From the NCBI GenBank assembly GCA_029027825.1, contig CP093399.1, positions 3,100,001 through 3,164,000 on the forward strand: a stretch of 64,000 nt of DNA, in the 5' to 3' direction. The notes under the pieces are model-generated. The model saw only the letters and a program-made list of their open reading frames with translations. It made no database searches and had not been told where the DNA came from. This document shows, piece after piece, positions 50,377-59,538 of the stretch (within the stretch, counting starts at the first letter, position 1; every line of letters begins with the position of its first letter). The DNA is from Rs1 sp029027825. Lineage in GTDB: Bacteria; Pseudomonadota; Gammaproteobacteria; Pseudomonadales; Balneatricaceae. Both the position numbers and the translations under genes were made by a program.

Positions 50377-50905
50377 AATGCTCTTTATAATATTTCAGCT
50401 CAGCAATCGATTCCCGAATATCATCCAACGCCAAATGTGTTCCCTGTTTAGAGAATCCAGCTAACAACTCTGGTTTCCAACGCCGAGCAACTTCCTTAAA
50501 ACTACTGACATCGATGTGCCGATAATTACAATACTTTTCAAGGTCGGGCATGAATTGATACAAAAAGCGCCGATCTTGAGAAATACTATTACCACATAAA
50601 GGTGAAGCGCCTTGCTCTACATACTGGCGAACAAATTCTAAGGTCATAGCTTCAGCTTCAGCAAGGCTCACTTTACTCTCGCGAACTCTTTGACTGAGCC
50701 CAGTTTTTCCATGCTGCTCAATACACCAAGCATTCATGTTGTCTAACACTTGGTCACTCTGATGAATGACGATAGACGGACCTTCAGCAATGATATTTAA
50801 AAGAGGATCGGTAACAATAGTGGCAATTTCTATAATTTGATCCGTTTCTGGATCTAAACCCGTCATTTCTAGGTCTAACCAAATTAGATTATCTTTAAGT
50901 GACAT
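50363..50905 (-). CDS. orn: Oligoribonuclease
   Basis: The product is 180 residues from ATG 50905 (AGGA seven bases upstream). DEDDh exonuclease motifs are intact: D11/E13 in WLDLEMTGLDPETDQI, NSISQDRRFL in the middle and HLALDDIRESIAEL near the end, with YRHIDVSSFKEVARRW typical of Orn. It degrades 2-5 nt RNAs and pGpG. It is divergent from rsgA, its usual neighbour. Confidence 0.97.
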   Translation of the reverse strand: MSLKDNLIWLDLEMTGLDPETDQIIEIATIVTDPLLNIIAEGPSIVIHQSDQVLDNMNAWCIEQHGKTGLSQRVRESKVSLAEAEAMTLEFVRQYVEQGASPLCGNSISQDRRFLYQFMPDLEKYCNYRHIDVSSFKEVARRWKPELLAGFSKQGTHLALDDIRESIAELKYYKEHFIRL

Positions 50906-51111
50906 CAATTTTCCTCATTTATGAGACAGCAGCGACACAGCCACTTATAATAGGGACAGCCAATAACACTTAATATAGTGTAATTTGACCATAATTCGAG
51001 AAAACAGCTATTTTTTCGAAGAAGCAAATAAACCCAGTTTTTCAAACCTAGACATTTTGTACTGGGAACTGATTATATCCTGTTAAAGCCAACTTCGGAC
51101 AGCACTGATAG

Positions 51112-52137
51112 ATGTCAAAAAGAAAATTAACTCGCCGTCAAGCTTGGCGAGTGGAAAAAATCCATAAGGAACGTACTGAACGGGCCTTAAAAAAAGACCA
51201 CAAACTCGATTCGCAGTTAGAAGCCAGTGAACTAGGCCCGGAACAACAGGGCCTTATTATTTCACATTTTGGCCAGCAGGTAGATGTGGAAGCCATCGAC
51301 TCTGAGCACGCGGGTAAAATATTCCGCTGTCATTTAAGAACTAACTTAGACAGGCTAGTCACAGGTGATAAAGTCATCTGGCAACGCGGCGCTGAAACCG
51401 GAGTCATTGTTGCGGCACTACCGCGCACCTCTCTATTACAAAGACCGACCAGCCAAGGCGAGTTAAAACCGGTCGCGTCCAACATCGATCGTATTGTAAT
51501 CACCTTTGCCATAGAACCAGAGCCTTTTAGCAACCTTATCGACCGCTATCTAGTCGCATCGGAACTCAGCGGTATTCAACCAATATTACTATTGAATAAA
51601 GCCGATTTAATCAATCCAAAAAACCGAGCAAGCATCGAAGAACTTATCGAGCGCTATCAAAAAATTGGCTATGAAGTTTTAACAGCATCCACAACATCAG
51701 TCAGTGGCATGGACAAGCTGCACGCCAAATTAGACAATAAAACTTGTGTTTTTGTTGGCCAGTCAGGCGTTGGTAAGTCCTCACTTATTAATGTTCTACT
51801 TCCTGGGGTCGACATTAAAGTAGGGGAGCTTTCTGAGGCAACTAAAAAAGGCAAACATACCACCACCACCGCGAGATTATTTCACATACCTTCCGGCGGA
51901 GATCTCATTGACTCACCCGGCATCAGAGAATTCGCGCTATGGCACTTAGACGAAAGCAGCATAATCCAGGGTTTTGTCGAATTTAAACCTTTTATTGGAC
52001 TGTGTAAATTCAGGGATTGCAAGCATATCAGCGAGCCTAAATGTGCGTTATTAACTGCGATCGACGAGGGCAAAATTAGCGAATCCAGAATGAAGAGCTA
52101 CCGACGCATCATCACTTCAATTAATGAAAACAAATAA
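51112..52137 (+). CDS. rsgA: Ribosome small subunit-dependent GTPase A
   Basis: The product has 341 residues. A basic N-terminus and OB fold are followed by a circularly permuted GTPase in G4-G1-G3 order: NKADLI, GQSGVGKSSLINVLLP, then DSPGIREFALW. A zinc-binding C-terminal region (CKFRDCKHISEPKCALL) follows. It acts in late 30S maturation. It is transcribed divergently from orn. Confidence 0.96.
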   Translation: MSKRKLTRRQAWRVEKIHKERTERALKKDHKLDSQLEASELGPEQQGLIISHFGQQVDVEAIDSEHAGKIFRCHLRTNLDRLVTGDKVIWQRGAETGVIVAALPRTSLLQRPTSQGELKPVASNIDRIVITFAIEPEPFSNLIDRYLVASELSGIQPILLLNKADLINPKNRASIEELIERYQKIGYEVLTASTTSVSGMDKLHAKLDNKTCVFVGQSGVGKSSLINVLLPGVDIKVGELSEATKKGKHTTTTARLFHIPSGGDLIDSPGIREFALWHLDESSIIQGFVEFKPFIGLCKFRDCKHISEPKCALLTAIDEGKISESRMKSYRRIITSINENK

Positions 52138-52615
52138 AAGTGACTATGCTGTAGACCTAGCTGAAAACAAGTTAATTTACTGCGACCAATATTATCGGGG
52201 TAAATTTAACGTTCAAGGCTTTAGCATGCCCTATATCCACACTTCGAGCAGCTAAAACTGGCAAACATGGCCCATGCAGATTAATGCCGAAGGGCAGGCA
52301 ATTCGTCGAACTAGAGCCTATAAATTCACCAAAAAAATAATTATTTTTCTAGTTTGATGACTACTCTCAATCACCTCGAGAAGATTTCTGAGCTAGTTAG
52401 ATTAAAATAAAATTAGCGCCCTACATATATAAAATAACATATTTGCAAGGCTCCCTGAGATAAGTAATACTTCAAGGAGGCTATATTAATTTAGCATCCA
52501 TCACCTATCAACATTACAGGGTACTATACGCTACAATTTATGGAATCATAAATCCTAGCAACTTTGTAAATTTAACTTTGCTAAAACAACTCTCTAACCT
52601 AACTTTGGAAGCTTT
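52138..52615. other. Gene-free spacer between rsgA and the second HDOD gene
   Basis: No gene or repeat is recognised in this 478-bp AT-rich stretch. Short open segments after 52220 are broken by stops and resemble nothing I know. Confidence 0.45.
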
Positions 52616-54232
52616 ATGACCGAGGAAATCATCACTAATTTGGAAGGCGAAGACGAGCACATTTTATATGGATTAGATGCTTGGACTGAGTTTTTAGGCA
52701 ATAAGAGCTTACCCGCAAGGGCCAGTAGTTTAAAACGTCTCCACCATTTGATCAGTAATGATAAATCAACTATCCAACAAGTTGAAGCTGTTATAAGAAA
52801 AGATCCAGTACTAACACTTTATGTCGTTAGAGAAGCCCAGCTGAAGCATAACGCTAAAAATTCAGCAGTTAAAACTATATTACATGCGGTCACTTCACTT
52901 GGCTACGAAGGCATAGAAAGAATAGTCAACGATATCAAACCGATGTCTTTAAACCCTACCAACGTCCAACAAAAACGTTTCTTACACGCGATAGCCACCA
53001 GCCATCATGCGGCATACCAACTTCAGGCTTGGATGCATCTAAAAAACTTACCTTTAATTGACGAATCATACCTAGCAGCACTTTTTTATAGCATAGGTTT
53101 TTGGTCGCTATGGTTACACGCACCTTTACATATGCAGCAAATTCAAATGCGTATCCACGAACAGAATCACGACCCTGTAGAAGTGGAAAATGATATATTG
53201 GGTTGTAGCATGCAGATGATTTCGAAAAACCTAGCAAAAATATGGCAGCTTTCTGAATTAACACAACTCTCTCAGGACCACAGCACCTCTCCATCTTTCG
53301 AAACTCTGACCAAACTTCATAAAAGAGCTTTAAAAGATCCTAACCTTAGCAGATTAGAACTTAGAAAATTAAACCATATCACCCAACAAAAGCACTTCCC
53401 CATAAAGTTAGCTAACTGGCTCGCCTTACATGCATCAAGAAGCTGGTATTCAGATAGTACGATGCGAAATATTGACTTAGTCAGTGACTATTTAAACCTT
53501 TCAAAAGAACAAACGATCGCACTTATTCACCGTTATTGTGGAAAATCTTCGAGAGACTATTTTGCCCCTGGCATTGCATCTCCAGCCTGCCAACTGCTTT
53601 TCATTCCCTCGCCTATAAAATCTCATTATAAAATGGGTGCTAAAGAATTGGTAGCGAACGAATCTCAACACCCAACACCAGAAGTACCTATGATCAAAAG
53701 CATAGATATAACAGCCAGTGAGGATCTCTATTTGAATATAGATTTTTATCAGTTAATAGATAAACATTTAACAGCGAATATAAATAAATCTAAGTTCGAA
53801 AAACCAACACAAGTATTGCTCGCTTTATTACAAGGCTTAGAAAGAGGACTGGGAATAGAACGACTTGCTTTAATATCTATCAGCAAAAAAAATAAGACTT
53901 TGCAAACGATACAAACGATCGGCTTTGCAGATGACGATCCTATCAAGCACTTCAAAAACACTTATTCAGAAGATGGTTTGTTCGCAGATGTGTGTAGCCG
54001 TCAGTGTTATTATATATTTGATGCGAGCACCGAGCACAAACTATCAAAAAAGATAAACCGTGAAACTTTGGCCATATTTAGCAGTGAATTTTTGATTATT
54101 TCAATTTTCAGAGTTAATCAACCTATCGCAGCCATCTATCTGGATATGCACGATCGACCAATTTCTAACTTCATTCGCGAAAGATGCAGACATTTATGTT
54201 ATGCGAGCTCTCACGCTCTGGAACTATTATAA
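52616..54232 (+). CDS. HDOD domain protein with C-terminal GAF-like region
   Basis: The product has 538 residues. An HDOD domain (about 20-290) is recognisable from VIRKDPVLTLYVVREAQL, AVKTILHAVTSLGYEGIERIV and DILGCSMQMISKNLAKIWQL; no HD dyad is intact. A divergent linker leads to a C-terminal region (about 385-538) that looks GAF-like (LLQGLERGLGIERLALISIS ... QPIAAIYLDMHDRPIS). Such proteins are thought to be signal-responsive scaffolds. GGAAG precedes the ATG. It stands alone and converges on rluB. It is a paralogue in domain type of the gene at 1436-2581. Confidence 0.75.
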   Translation: MTEEIITNLEGEDEHILYGLDAWTEFLGNKSLPARASSLKRLHHLISNDKSTIQQVEAVIRKDPVLTLYVVREAQLKHNAKNSAVKTILHAVTSLGYEGIERIVNDIKPMSLNPTNVQQKRFLHAIATSHHAAYQLQAWMHLKNLPLIDESYLAALFYSIGFWSLWLHAPLHMQQIQMRIHEQNHDPVEVENDILGCSMQMISKNLAKIWQLSELTQLSQDHSTSPSFETLTKLHKRALKDPNLSRLELRKLNHITQQKHFPIKLANWLALHASRSWYSDSTMRNIDLVSDYLNLSKEQTIALIHRYCGKSSRDYFAPGIASPACQLLFIPSPIKSHYKMGAKELVANESQHPTPEVPMIKSIDITASEDLYLNIDFYQLIDKHLTANINKSKFEKPTQVLLALLQGLERGLGIERLALISISKKNKTLQTIQTIGFADDDPIKHFKNTYSEDGLFADVCSRQCYYIFDASTEHKLSKKINRETLAIFSSEFLIISIFRVNQPIAAIYLDMHDRPISNFIRERCRHLCYASSHALELL

Positions 54233-54311
54233 ACACCCCCTGAAAGCCACAAGTTGTGTGATACGGATTAAGACAAAGGCTGGAATACTAGCACATAAAG
54301 AAAAACAAAAT

Positions 54312-54339
54312 AGAGCGTACTAATATTTAGATACGCTCT
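54312..54339 (-). terminator. Terminator hairpin downstream of rluB
   Basis: An eight-base-pair stem AGAGCGTA/TACGCTCT is followed on the minus strand by a T-rich run. It lies between convergent HDOD and rluB genes and may serve both. Confidence 0.6.
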
Positions 54340-54426
54340 GTAATATTGATAACTACAAAACTTAACAACTATCAAAAAACTGCTGTTAACTGATCCCCCT
54401 ATCTAGGACACAGCTCCTTAGCACGT

Positions 54427-55269
54427 TTAACTTGGGCGCTTTCTACCTACTTCTTGACGCACTCGTTGATTTTTATAACGTCGCTCGAATCCAGCTTTTT
54501 CAGCAGGCTTCATTTTTAGTGGTTTTTTATCTCCAAGCTCCAGCTTTTTCGCCAGCACTTTGACATCTTTGATATCTAACTCTTTCCATGTACCGATTTT
54601 AACATCGCTTGGCATAAAGATTGACCCATACCTAACCCGTTTCAATCGACTGACCTTAATCCCCTGAGACTCCCAGAGCCTACGCACTTCTCTGTTACGC
54701 CCTTCCATAACCACACAGTGATACCACTTATTCGCGCCGTCACCATCAAAGAACTGAACATCGGTGAATTTTGCCATTCCATCTTCCAGCAAAACCCCCT
54801 CTTTCAATTTAGCGATCATGTCTTCATCTATAGTCCCCAACACACGCACCGCATATTCACGATCAATATGTGCCGACGGGTGCATCATTTTATTGGCTAA
54901 TTCACCATCACTAGTCAAAATCAATAATCCAGAGGTATTTATATCTAAACGGCCTATTGCGATCCAGCGACTATTTTTTAATGGAGGCAAGTGATCGTAT
55001 ACTGTTGGTCGTCCTTCAGGATCATGTCGGGTCGACACTTCGCCAACAGGTTTGTTGTAGATCAGCACCCTTCTAGGACAGTCAATTTCAGACACTAATT
55101 CAATTTTACGACCATCTAGCTGGACCACATCTCTGCGCGTCACTCGATCCCCTAATTTTGCCTTGTCACCATTGATAGAAAATCTACCTTGATCTATCCA
55201 GCGCTCCATCTCACGACGTGAACCATATCCGGAGCGCGCCAGTACTTTTTGTAATTTTTCATCACTCAG
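54427..55269 (-). CDS. rluB: 23S rRNA pseudouridine2605 synthase RluB, probable CTG start
   Basis: The first in-frame ATG (55209) would begin at MERWIDQGRFSINGDKAKLG and drop the front of the S4 RNA-binding domain. Upstream, the same frame reads SDEKLQKVLARSGYGSRRE, the normal RluB start, preceded by CTG (55269-55267) and an in-frame stop. AGAGGA lies about ten bases before this CTG, so I take CTG as the start (280 residues). The synthase domain has IGRLDINTSGLLILTSDGEL with the catalytic aspartate, and EGRNREVRRLWESQG. It makes pseudouridine 2605 in 23S rRNA. A Lys/Arg-rich tail follows. Confidence 0.85.
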   Translation of the reverse strand: MSDEKLQKVLARSGYGSRREMERWIDQGRFSINGDKAKLGDRVTRRDVVQLDGRKIELVSEIDCPRRVLIYNKPVGEVSTRHDPEGRPTVYDHLPPLKNSRWIAIGRLDINTSGLLILTSDGELANKMMHPSAHIDREYAVRVLGTIDEDMIAKLKEGVLLEDGMAKFTDVQFFDGDGANKWYHCVVMEGRNREVRRLWESQGIKVSRLKRVRYGSIFMPSDVKIGTWKELDIKDVKVLAKKLELGDKKPLKMKPAEKAGFERRYKNQRVRQEVGRKRPS

Positions 55270-55291
55270 TTATGACGCATCCTCTAAAAAG

Positions 55292-55326
55292 TTAAAAAAA
55301 AAGCCCCCTGATCATTCAGAGAGCTT
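55292..55326 (-). terminator. Rho-independent terminator after the H-NS-like gene
   Basis: On the minus strand, AAGC-TCT-CTGA pairs with TCAG-GGG-GCTT, leaving a small internal mismatch, followed by nine T. It lies between the H-NS-like stop and the rluB start. Confidence 0.7.
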
Positions 55327-55351
55327 CTCGGTTTTTTCTATTGTACAGTAT

Positions 55352-55741
55352 TTATGTAATTAAGCAGCTTTCTTTTGTTGCATTATTGGCATCAAAATAC
55401 TGTTGAAAAATCACCGGGGTACGACCGCGACCTGACCATTCATGAGTGATATCATTAACCACCACTCTATATTTAGCTTTTACTTTTTTCTTAACTACTA
55501 CCGGAATAATATCTACAAGATCATCAAAATCAACACCAGAATCTAACATTGCCTGGCGAATAGCCGCTATCTTTTTTGTTTTGGCCTGTTTTTCTTCAAC
55601 CAGCTTTTTATCTTGTAATTGATGCTCTTTTAAAATATTTGTCAAATCGGCAATAACTTTAGTTAATTCATCAATTGTTAATTCTTGGCACTGTTTACGA
55701 AGCGAGTTTCTACGCGTTAATATTCTTACAAAATCAGTCAT
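55352..55741 (-). CDS. H-NS family nucleoid-associated protein
   Basis: The product is 129 residues from ATG 55741. The N-terminal half is a charged coiled coil for oligomerisation (about 1-65). The C-terminal half carries the DNA minor-groove motif WSGRGRTP in VNDITHEWSGRGRTPVIF, equivalent to the QGR/RGR loop of H-NS. H-NS-like proteins silence AT-rich and foreign DNA. It occupies the place beside rluB where scpA/scpB usually lie. It is closed off by its own terminator. The tail after the motif (YFDANNATKESCLIT) ends atypically. Confidence 0.82.
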   Translation of the reverse strand: MTDFVRILTRRNSLRKQCQELTIDELTKVIADLTNILKEHQLQDKKLVEEKQAKTKKIAAIRQAMLDSGVDFDDLVDIIPVVVKKKVKAKYRVVVNDITHEWSGRGRTPVIFQQYFDANNATKESCLIT

Positions 55742-55842
55742 CACTATTTTCCAGTTAATATCTTAGTAGTGGCAATTTAACTCACATATAAATAGATATC
55801 AAGATAAATACAATCGATATTATTTATTATAAATAATAATAG

Positions 55843-56463
55843 TTAATAAAAATTATTAACATCTCCAGCCCCCGTTCTAATTATCTCTGGGACATCTTCT
55901 ACTAAATTAACAACACTGGTTGCCTCCATCCCACAATAACCACCATCAATAACTAAATCGACTTGATGCTGCAATATATCTCTAATTTCGTAGGGGTCGG
56001 TTAGTGGTTCTGTTTCATTGGGCAGAATTAAAGAGGTACTCATGATAGGCTCCCCAAGCTCCCTCATTAATTCCAGGGCTATGTTGCTATCAGGTATTCT
56101 CAGGCCAATGGTTTTTCGCTTGGGATGCAATAACCTTCTAGGCACTTCCGACGTTGCCCTTAATATAAAAGTGTAAGCGCCCGGAGTGTAGGTTTTAAGT
56201 ATTCTGTACTGCTGGTTATTGACCTTCGCATAAGTGCCTATCTCGCTTAAATCTTGACAAACTAGAGTAAAATTGTGTTTATCGTCTAACTCCCTGATAC
56301 GCTTAATTCGATCAACCGCATTTTTATCTCCCAGATGACATCCTATGGCATAAGCGCAATCAGTAGGATACACGACCAAACCACCCTTTCTAATTATTGC
56401 CACCGCCTGTTGGATTAATCGCTTTTGAGGATTATCAGGGTGTATTTGAAATAATTGACTCAT
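55843..56463 (-). CDS. yciO: YciO/Sua5/TsaC family protein
   Basis: The product is 206 residues, with GAGG four bases before the ATG. It contains a YrdC-like fold with GGLVVYPTDCAYAIGCHLGD, IKRIRELDDKHNFTLVCQDL, PGAYTFILRAT and KRKTIGLRIPD. YciO is a paralogue of the threonylcarbamoyl-AMP synthase TsaC; whether it makes threonylcarbamoyl-AMP at a useful rate in cells is uncertain. It follows the PHP gene by 66 bp, as in E. coli-like clusters. Confidence 0.9.
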   Translation of the reverse strand: MSQLFQIHPDNPQKRLIQQAVAIIRKGGLVVYPTDCAYAIGCHLGDKNAVDRIKRIRELDDKHNFTLVCQDLSEIGTYAKVNNQQYRILKTYTPGAYTFILRATSEVPRRLLHPKRKTIGLRIPDSNIALELMRELGEPIMSTSLILPNETEPLTDPYEIRDILQHQVDLVIDGGYCGMEATSVVNLVEDVPEIIRTGAGDVNNFY

Positions 56464-56529
56464 AAAACCTCTTTAATAATTTTATAGTTATTTAATTAAT
56501 AGTGAAATATAGGTTTTATTAAACTAATA

Positions 56530-57390
56530 TTAGACACCTAATTTTAAACATTCAGATAACACATGTGGTAAGCCTGTGGGCAATGCAGGATATCGACCCA
56601 AAACAGTCCATTTATTTTTTAAGGTATGAAAATCGCTGCCAGCTGATACTAATAATTTATTTTTTTCCACTTCATATTGTAAAATATTTTGCTGTTCTCT
56701 ATTAATACCTGGATAGCTAATTTCAATCCCAGTACCGCCTAGTATTTTAAAAGCCGCTATTATTCTTCTTAATTTACTCATTGTTAAATTATATTTAGTC
56801 GGATGCGCTAAAACCGACACTCCGCCACACAGCGATATAATCTTTAACACAGTTTCTAATTCCGGCCATGCTACTTTAACATTGGCGACTTTTCCCGCGC
56901 CTAGATATTTTTTAAAGGCCTCAGCTTCGGTTGCATCTATTTTTAATTCACTAAGCACCTTGTCAAAGTGCGGACGACCTATTTGACCTTGTCCTGACTT
57001 ACTAATCACCAGCGGTAATAAATCAGGCAGTTTCCTTTTCATCAATTTTTTCGCAATGCGCTCAGCTCGGTCTAAACGCAACTCTTTAAGCTGCTCTATA
57101 TGCTCTAGTAGAACTGGGTGGTTAATATCTATATCAAGGGCAACTATGTGCAAAATTTGATTGTCTAATAAACAAGTAAATTCTGCGCCTGATATAAGTT
57201 TGATTTGTGTCCCTAACAACCCTTGCTGCTGCAGTCCAATAAGATGACGGTAACCATCAACGGTATCGTGATCGGTGACTGCCAACACTTCAACTTCTTG
57301 TTCAAGGGCTAACTCATAGAGCTTTTCAGGAGACAACTCCCCGTCAGAGACGGTAGTGTGACAATGTAAATCATAGTTGGGAAAATTCAT
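56530..57390 (-). CDS. rnm: PHP domain phosphoesterase (RNase AM/YciV-like)
   Basis: The product is a 286-residue PHP-family enzyme: DLHCHTTVSDGELSPEKLYE (metal ligands), VTDHDTVDGYRHL, GAEFTC, the late VLAHPTKYNL and GSDFH. Relatives include E. coli YciV/RNase AM, which degrades short RNA and pAp-type substrates from the 5' end. It is divergent from yciB and begins the PHP-yciO unit. Confidence 0.9.
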   Translation of the reverse strand: MNFPNYDLHCHTTVSDGELSPEKLYELALEQEVEVLAVTDHDTVDGYRHLIGLQQQGLLGTQIKLISGAEFTCLLDNQILHIVALDIDINHPVLLEHIEQLKELRLDRAERIAKKLMKRKLPDLLPLVISKSGQGQIGRPHFDKVLSELKIDATEAEAFKKYLGAGKVANVKVAWPELETVLKIISLCGGVSVLAHPTKYNLTMSKLRRIIAAFKILGGTGIEISYPGINREQQNILQYEVEKNKLLVSAGSDFHTLKNKWTVLGRYPALPTGLPHVLSECLKLGV

Positions 57391-57678
57391 AATAATCTGA
57401 TTTAAAAGGGGCTGCTAAAATAAAAATAAAAATAAAGGTTGACGCTTGAATTCAAATTCAGCAACGGGATAGAAAGAGAAATAGTACCGTATATTGATTC
57501 GCCAATATCTTACACTGCTTATCTCACTCAATCGCTGCATCTAGCTTAAATTATTATATATCTTATCAGTGATACAGATAGATACTGAAATTATTTTTAA
57601 ATATATCCACCACTAGCGTTAATTATCTGGTAGATTTGCTGCCAATTCATTCAACTGACCAGAGTCTTTACCGATCCC

Positions 57679-58230
57679 ATGAAATTATTTTTAGAGCTTT
57701 TCCCAATTATTATCTTTTTCGGTGTATATAAATATACTGGCGATATTATTACTGCCACTGCAGTACTTATTCCAGCAACGATTCTATCAGTTGGCTACAC
57801 TTGGATAAAAACCAAGAAAATTGAAAAAATGCAAATAGTGACCTTAGTACTGATCATTGTTATGGGCGGAGCTACCGTCATCCTAAAAGACAAGACCTTT
57901 ATCCAATGGAAACCATCCGTTTTATACTGGCTGTTTGCAGTAATTTTAATCGGCAGTCAGTTTATTGGTCAAAAAACCATTATTCAGCGCATGCTGGGAA
58001 AGCAAATAGATTTAAAACCAAATGTCTGGAAAAAGCTCAATCTAGCTTGGTTTGTATTCTTTACTGGCATGGGAGTTTTAAACTTATATGTAGTCTTTAA
58101 TTATTCAGAGTCAACATGGGTCGATTTTAAACTGTTTGGCGCCACTGGTTTGCTGTTTTTATTTTTACTCTTACAGGGATTATATATTTACAAAAATAGC
58201 GACACACAAGATACCCCACCCTCCCCATAG
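57679..58230 (+). CDS. yciB: Septation protein A / inner membrane protein YciB
   Basis: The product has 183 residues and about five hydrophobic segments, starting MKLFLELFPIIIFFGVYKYT and including KPSVLYWLFAVILIGSQF and NLAWFVFFTGMGVLNLYV, typical of YciB (IspZ/septation protein A). It is linked to cell-envelope integrity and septum formation. It lies 10 bp before yciI, its usual partner. Confidence 0.94.
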   Translation: MKLFLELFPIIIFFGVYKYTGDIITATAVLIPATILSVGYTWIKTKKIEKMQIVTLVLIIVMGGATVILKDKTFIQWKPSVLYWLFAVILIGSQFIGQKTIIQRMLGKQIDLKPNVWKKLNLAWFVFFTGMGVLNLYVVFNYSESTWVDFKLFGATGLLFLFLLLQGLYIYKNSDTQDTPPSP

Positions 58231-58240
58231 GATTTTACAC

Positions 58241-58540
58241 ATGTTGTATGCACTTATAGCCGAAGACAAAGCAAATTCTTTAACTTTAAGATTAAAAGCT
58301 AGGCCCGCACACCTCGCCCGTTTAATGACTTTAAAAGAACAGGGGCGCCTAATCCTAGCCGGACCACACCCTGCAATCGATAGTGAAGACCCTGCACAGG
58401 CAGGATTTTCCGGCAGCCTGATCGTTGCAGAGTTCAATTCTCTGGCTGATGCAGAGCTGTGGGCAAGCGAAGATCCGTACTCTAAACAAGGTGTTTATGA
58501 AAAAGTTACTGTAAAACCCTTCAAAAAAGTACTCCCTTAG
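58241..58540 (+). CDS. yciI: YciI family protein
   Basis: The product is 99 residues from ATG 58241 (AGGA eight bases upstream); the longer open frame from 58136 overlaps yciB and has no site. It has the YciI-type ferredoxin-like fold with RPAHLARLMTLKEQGRLILAGPH and ASEDPYSKQGVYEKVTVKPF. The conserved His/Asp pair is present, but the biochemical role is not established. It is co-transcribed with yciB. Confidence 0.93.
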   Translation: MLYALIAEDKANSLTLRLKARPAHLARLMTLKEQGRLILAGPHPAIDSEDPAQAGFSGSLIVAEFNSLADAELWASEDPYSKQGVYEKVTVKPFKKVLP

Positions 58541-58710
58541 CGGATTTATTGCTAAACTACTTGATACTGCTAAGATTTAGGGTTCCAAATAACAGGAACA
58601 ACCAGTACAATAACTGAACATGCGCATGCCAATTTTTAAATGGCACTTTGAGTCACAGTGGTGTGCAAGTGATGTTAGTAGCTATATTCACACTATAAAG
58701 GAAGTTTAAA

Positions 58711-59256
58711 ATGAAAAAGTTCGCTATTACTGCCAGCATGGCGCTAGCGGTGACTCTATCTGCATCTGCGATGGCGCACCAAGAAAATCACGGTTACGTA
58801 ACTAACTCAAACGGAGCAATTTGGCGTACCAGCACTGGTGCTTGCCTTAAGCACTCTTCTTGGTCTGATGCAGATCAAGCTGCTTGCGATGGAAGCCCTG
58901 CTCCTGCAGTCGTTTCAGCCGCTAAAAAATTCGCAGTTTTCTTTGATTTTGACAGCGCTACAGTTGAAAACGTTGCTCAAATCGCTGAATACATCAACGG
59001 TTTATCTAAAGCTGGTAATGTTAGCCTGATCGGTCACGCTGACCCAATCGGCAACAATGCTTACAACATGGCTCTTTCACAAAAGCGTGCTGTAAACGTA
59101 GCAAATGCACTGACACAAGCTGGTGTTAAGCCATCTTCTATCTCTGTTGACTACCAAGGCGAGTCTGCTCCTCAAGCACAGTGTTCTGGCCGTGGTGCTG
59201 AACTAATCAGCTGCTTGCGCGCTGATCGTCGCGTTGACGTGCAAATCGGCGGATAA
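58711..59256 (+). CDS. OmpA-domain outer membrane/periplasmic protein
   Basis: The product has 181 residues. A signal peptide (about 1-22, ending AMA) and a Cys-containing N-terminal region precede an OmpA-like peptidoglycan-binding domain (about 70-181): FAVFFDFDSATVEN, LIGHADPIGNNAYNMALSQKRAV and LRADRRVDVQI. It lacks a beta-barrel and a lipobox, so it is a soluble periplasmic or loosely attached protein. AAAGGA lies upstream of the ATG, and a strong terminator follows. Two cysteines in the C-terminal domain (CSGRGAELISC) could form a disulphide. Confidence 0.88.
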   Translation: MKKFAITASMALAVTLSASAMAHQENHGYVTNSNGAIWRTSTGACLKHSSWSDADQAACDGSPAPAVVSAAKKFAVFFDFDSATVENVAQIAEYINGLSKAGNVSLIGHADPIGNNAYNMALSQKRAVNVANALTQAGVKPSSISVDYQGESAPQAQCSGRGAELISCLRADRRVDVQIGG

Positions 59257-59304
59257 TTGCCAGTTTGATTACGCTGAAATTTAATTAATTCAGCTTATAA
59301 TAAA

Positions 59305-59333
59305 ATCCTCGCTAACTGCGGGGATTTTTTTTG
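59305..59333 (+). terminator. Rho-independent terminator after the OmpA-domain gene
   Basis: An eight-base-pair stem ATCCTCGC/GCGGGGAT (one T-G pair) is followed by a run of T, about 50 bp past the stop. Confidence 0.88.
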
Positions 59334-59388
59334 CCTCCCCGCCTCACTATTTTCCCTGTAAAACTCACCAAGATTCACTTGCCATTAG

Positions 59389-59445
59389 GGAACCTCTGAA
59401 TAATCCTCCACACCAAGGGCGTGTGCGACTTGTTCAGAGGCTCTG
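59389..59445. repeat. 57-bp nested palindrome with GAACCTCTGAATAA-type ends
   Basis: The outer arms CCTCTGAA and TTCAGAGG enclose inner arms CACACC and GTGTG. The ends resemble, but do not equal, the family-1 ends. It lies between convergent ompA-like and purL genes. Confidence 0.6.
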
Positions 59446-59485
59446 TTGCAGAGAAATATTTTCCATTTATGCAATTTCAGACAAT

Positions 59486-59513
59486 AAAAAGCCAGCTTAA
59501 CACTGGCTTTTTT
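59486..59513. terminator. Bidirectional rho-independent terminator
   Basis: AAAAAGCCAG and CTGGCTTTTTT form a stem with A and T tracts on both sides, 26 bp after the purL stop, serving purL and probably the plus-strand transcript. Confidence 0.85.
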
Positions 59514-59538
59514 AAGCTCAAATATCCTTAGTTTAGCG

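Noticed and set aside
58641..58655. TGGCAC upstream of the OmpA-domain gene as a second sigma-54 promoter
   Set aside because: The -12 element is missing: the bases at the required spacing read GTCA instead of TTGC.
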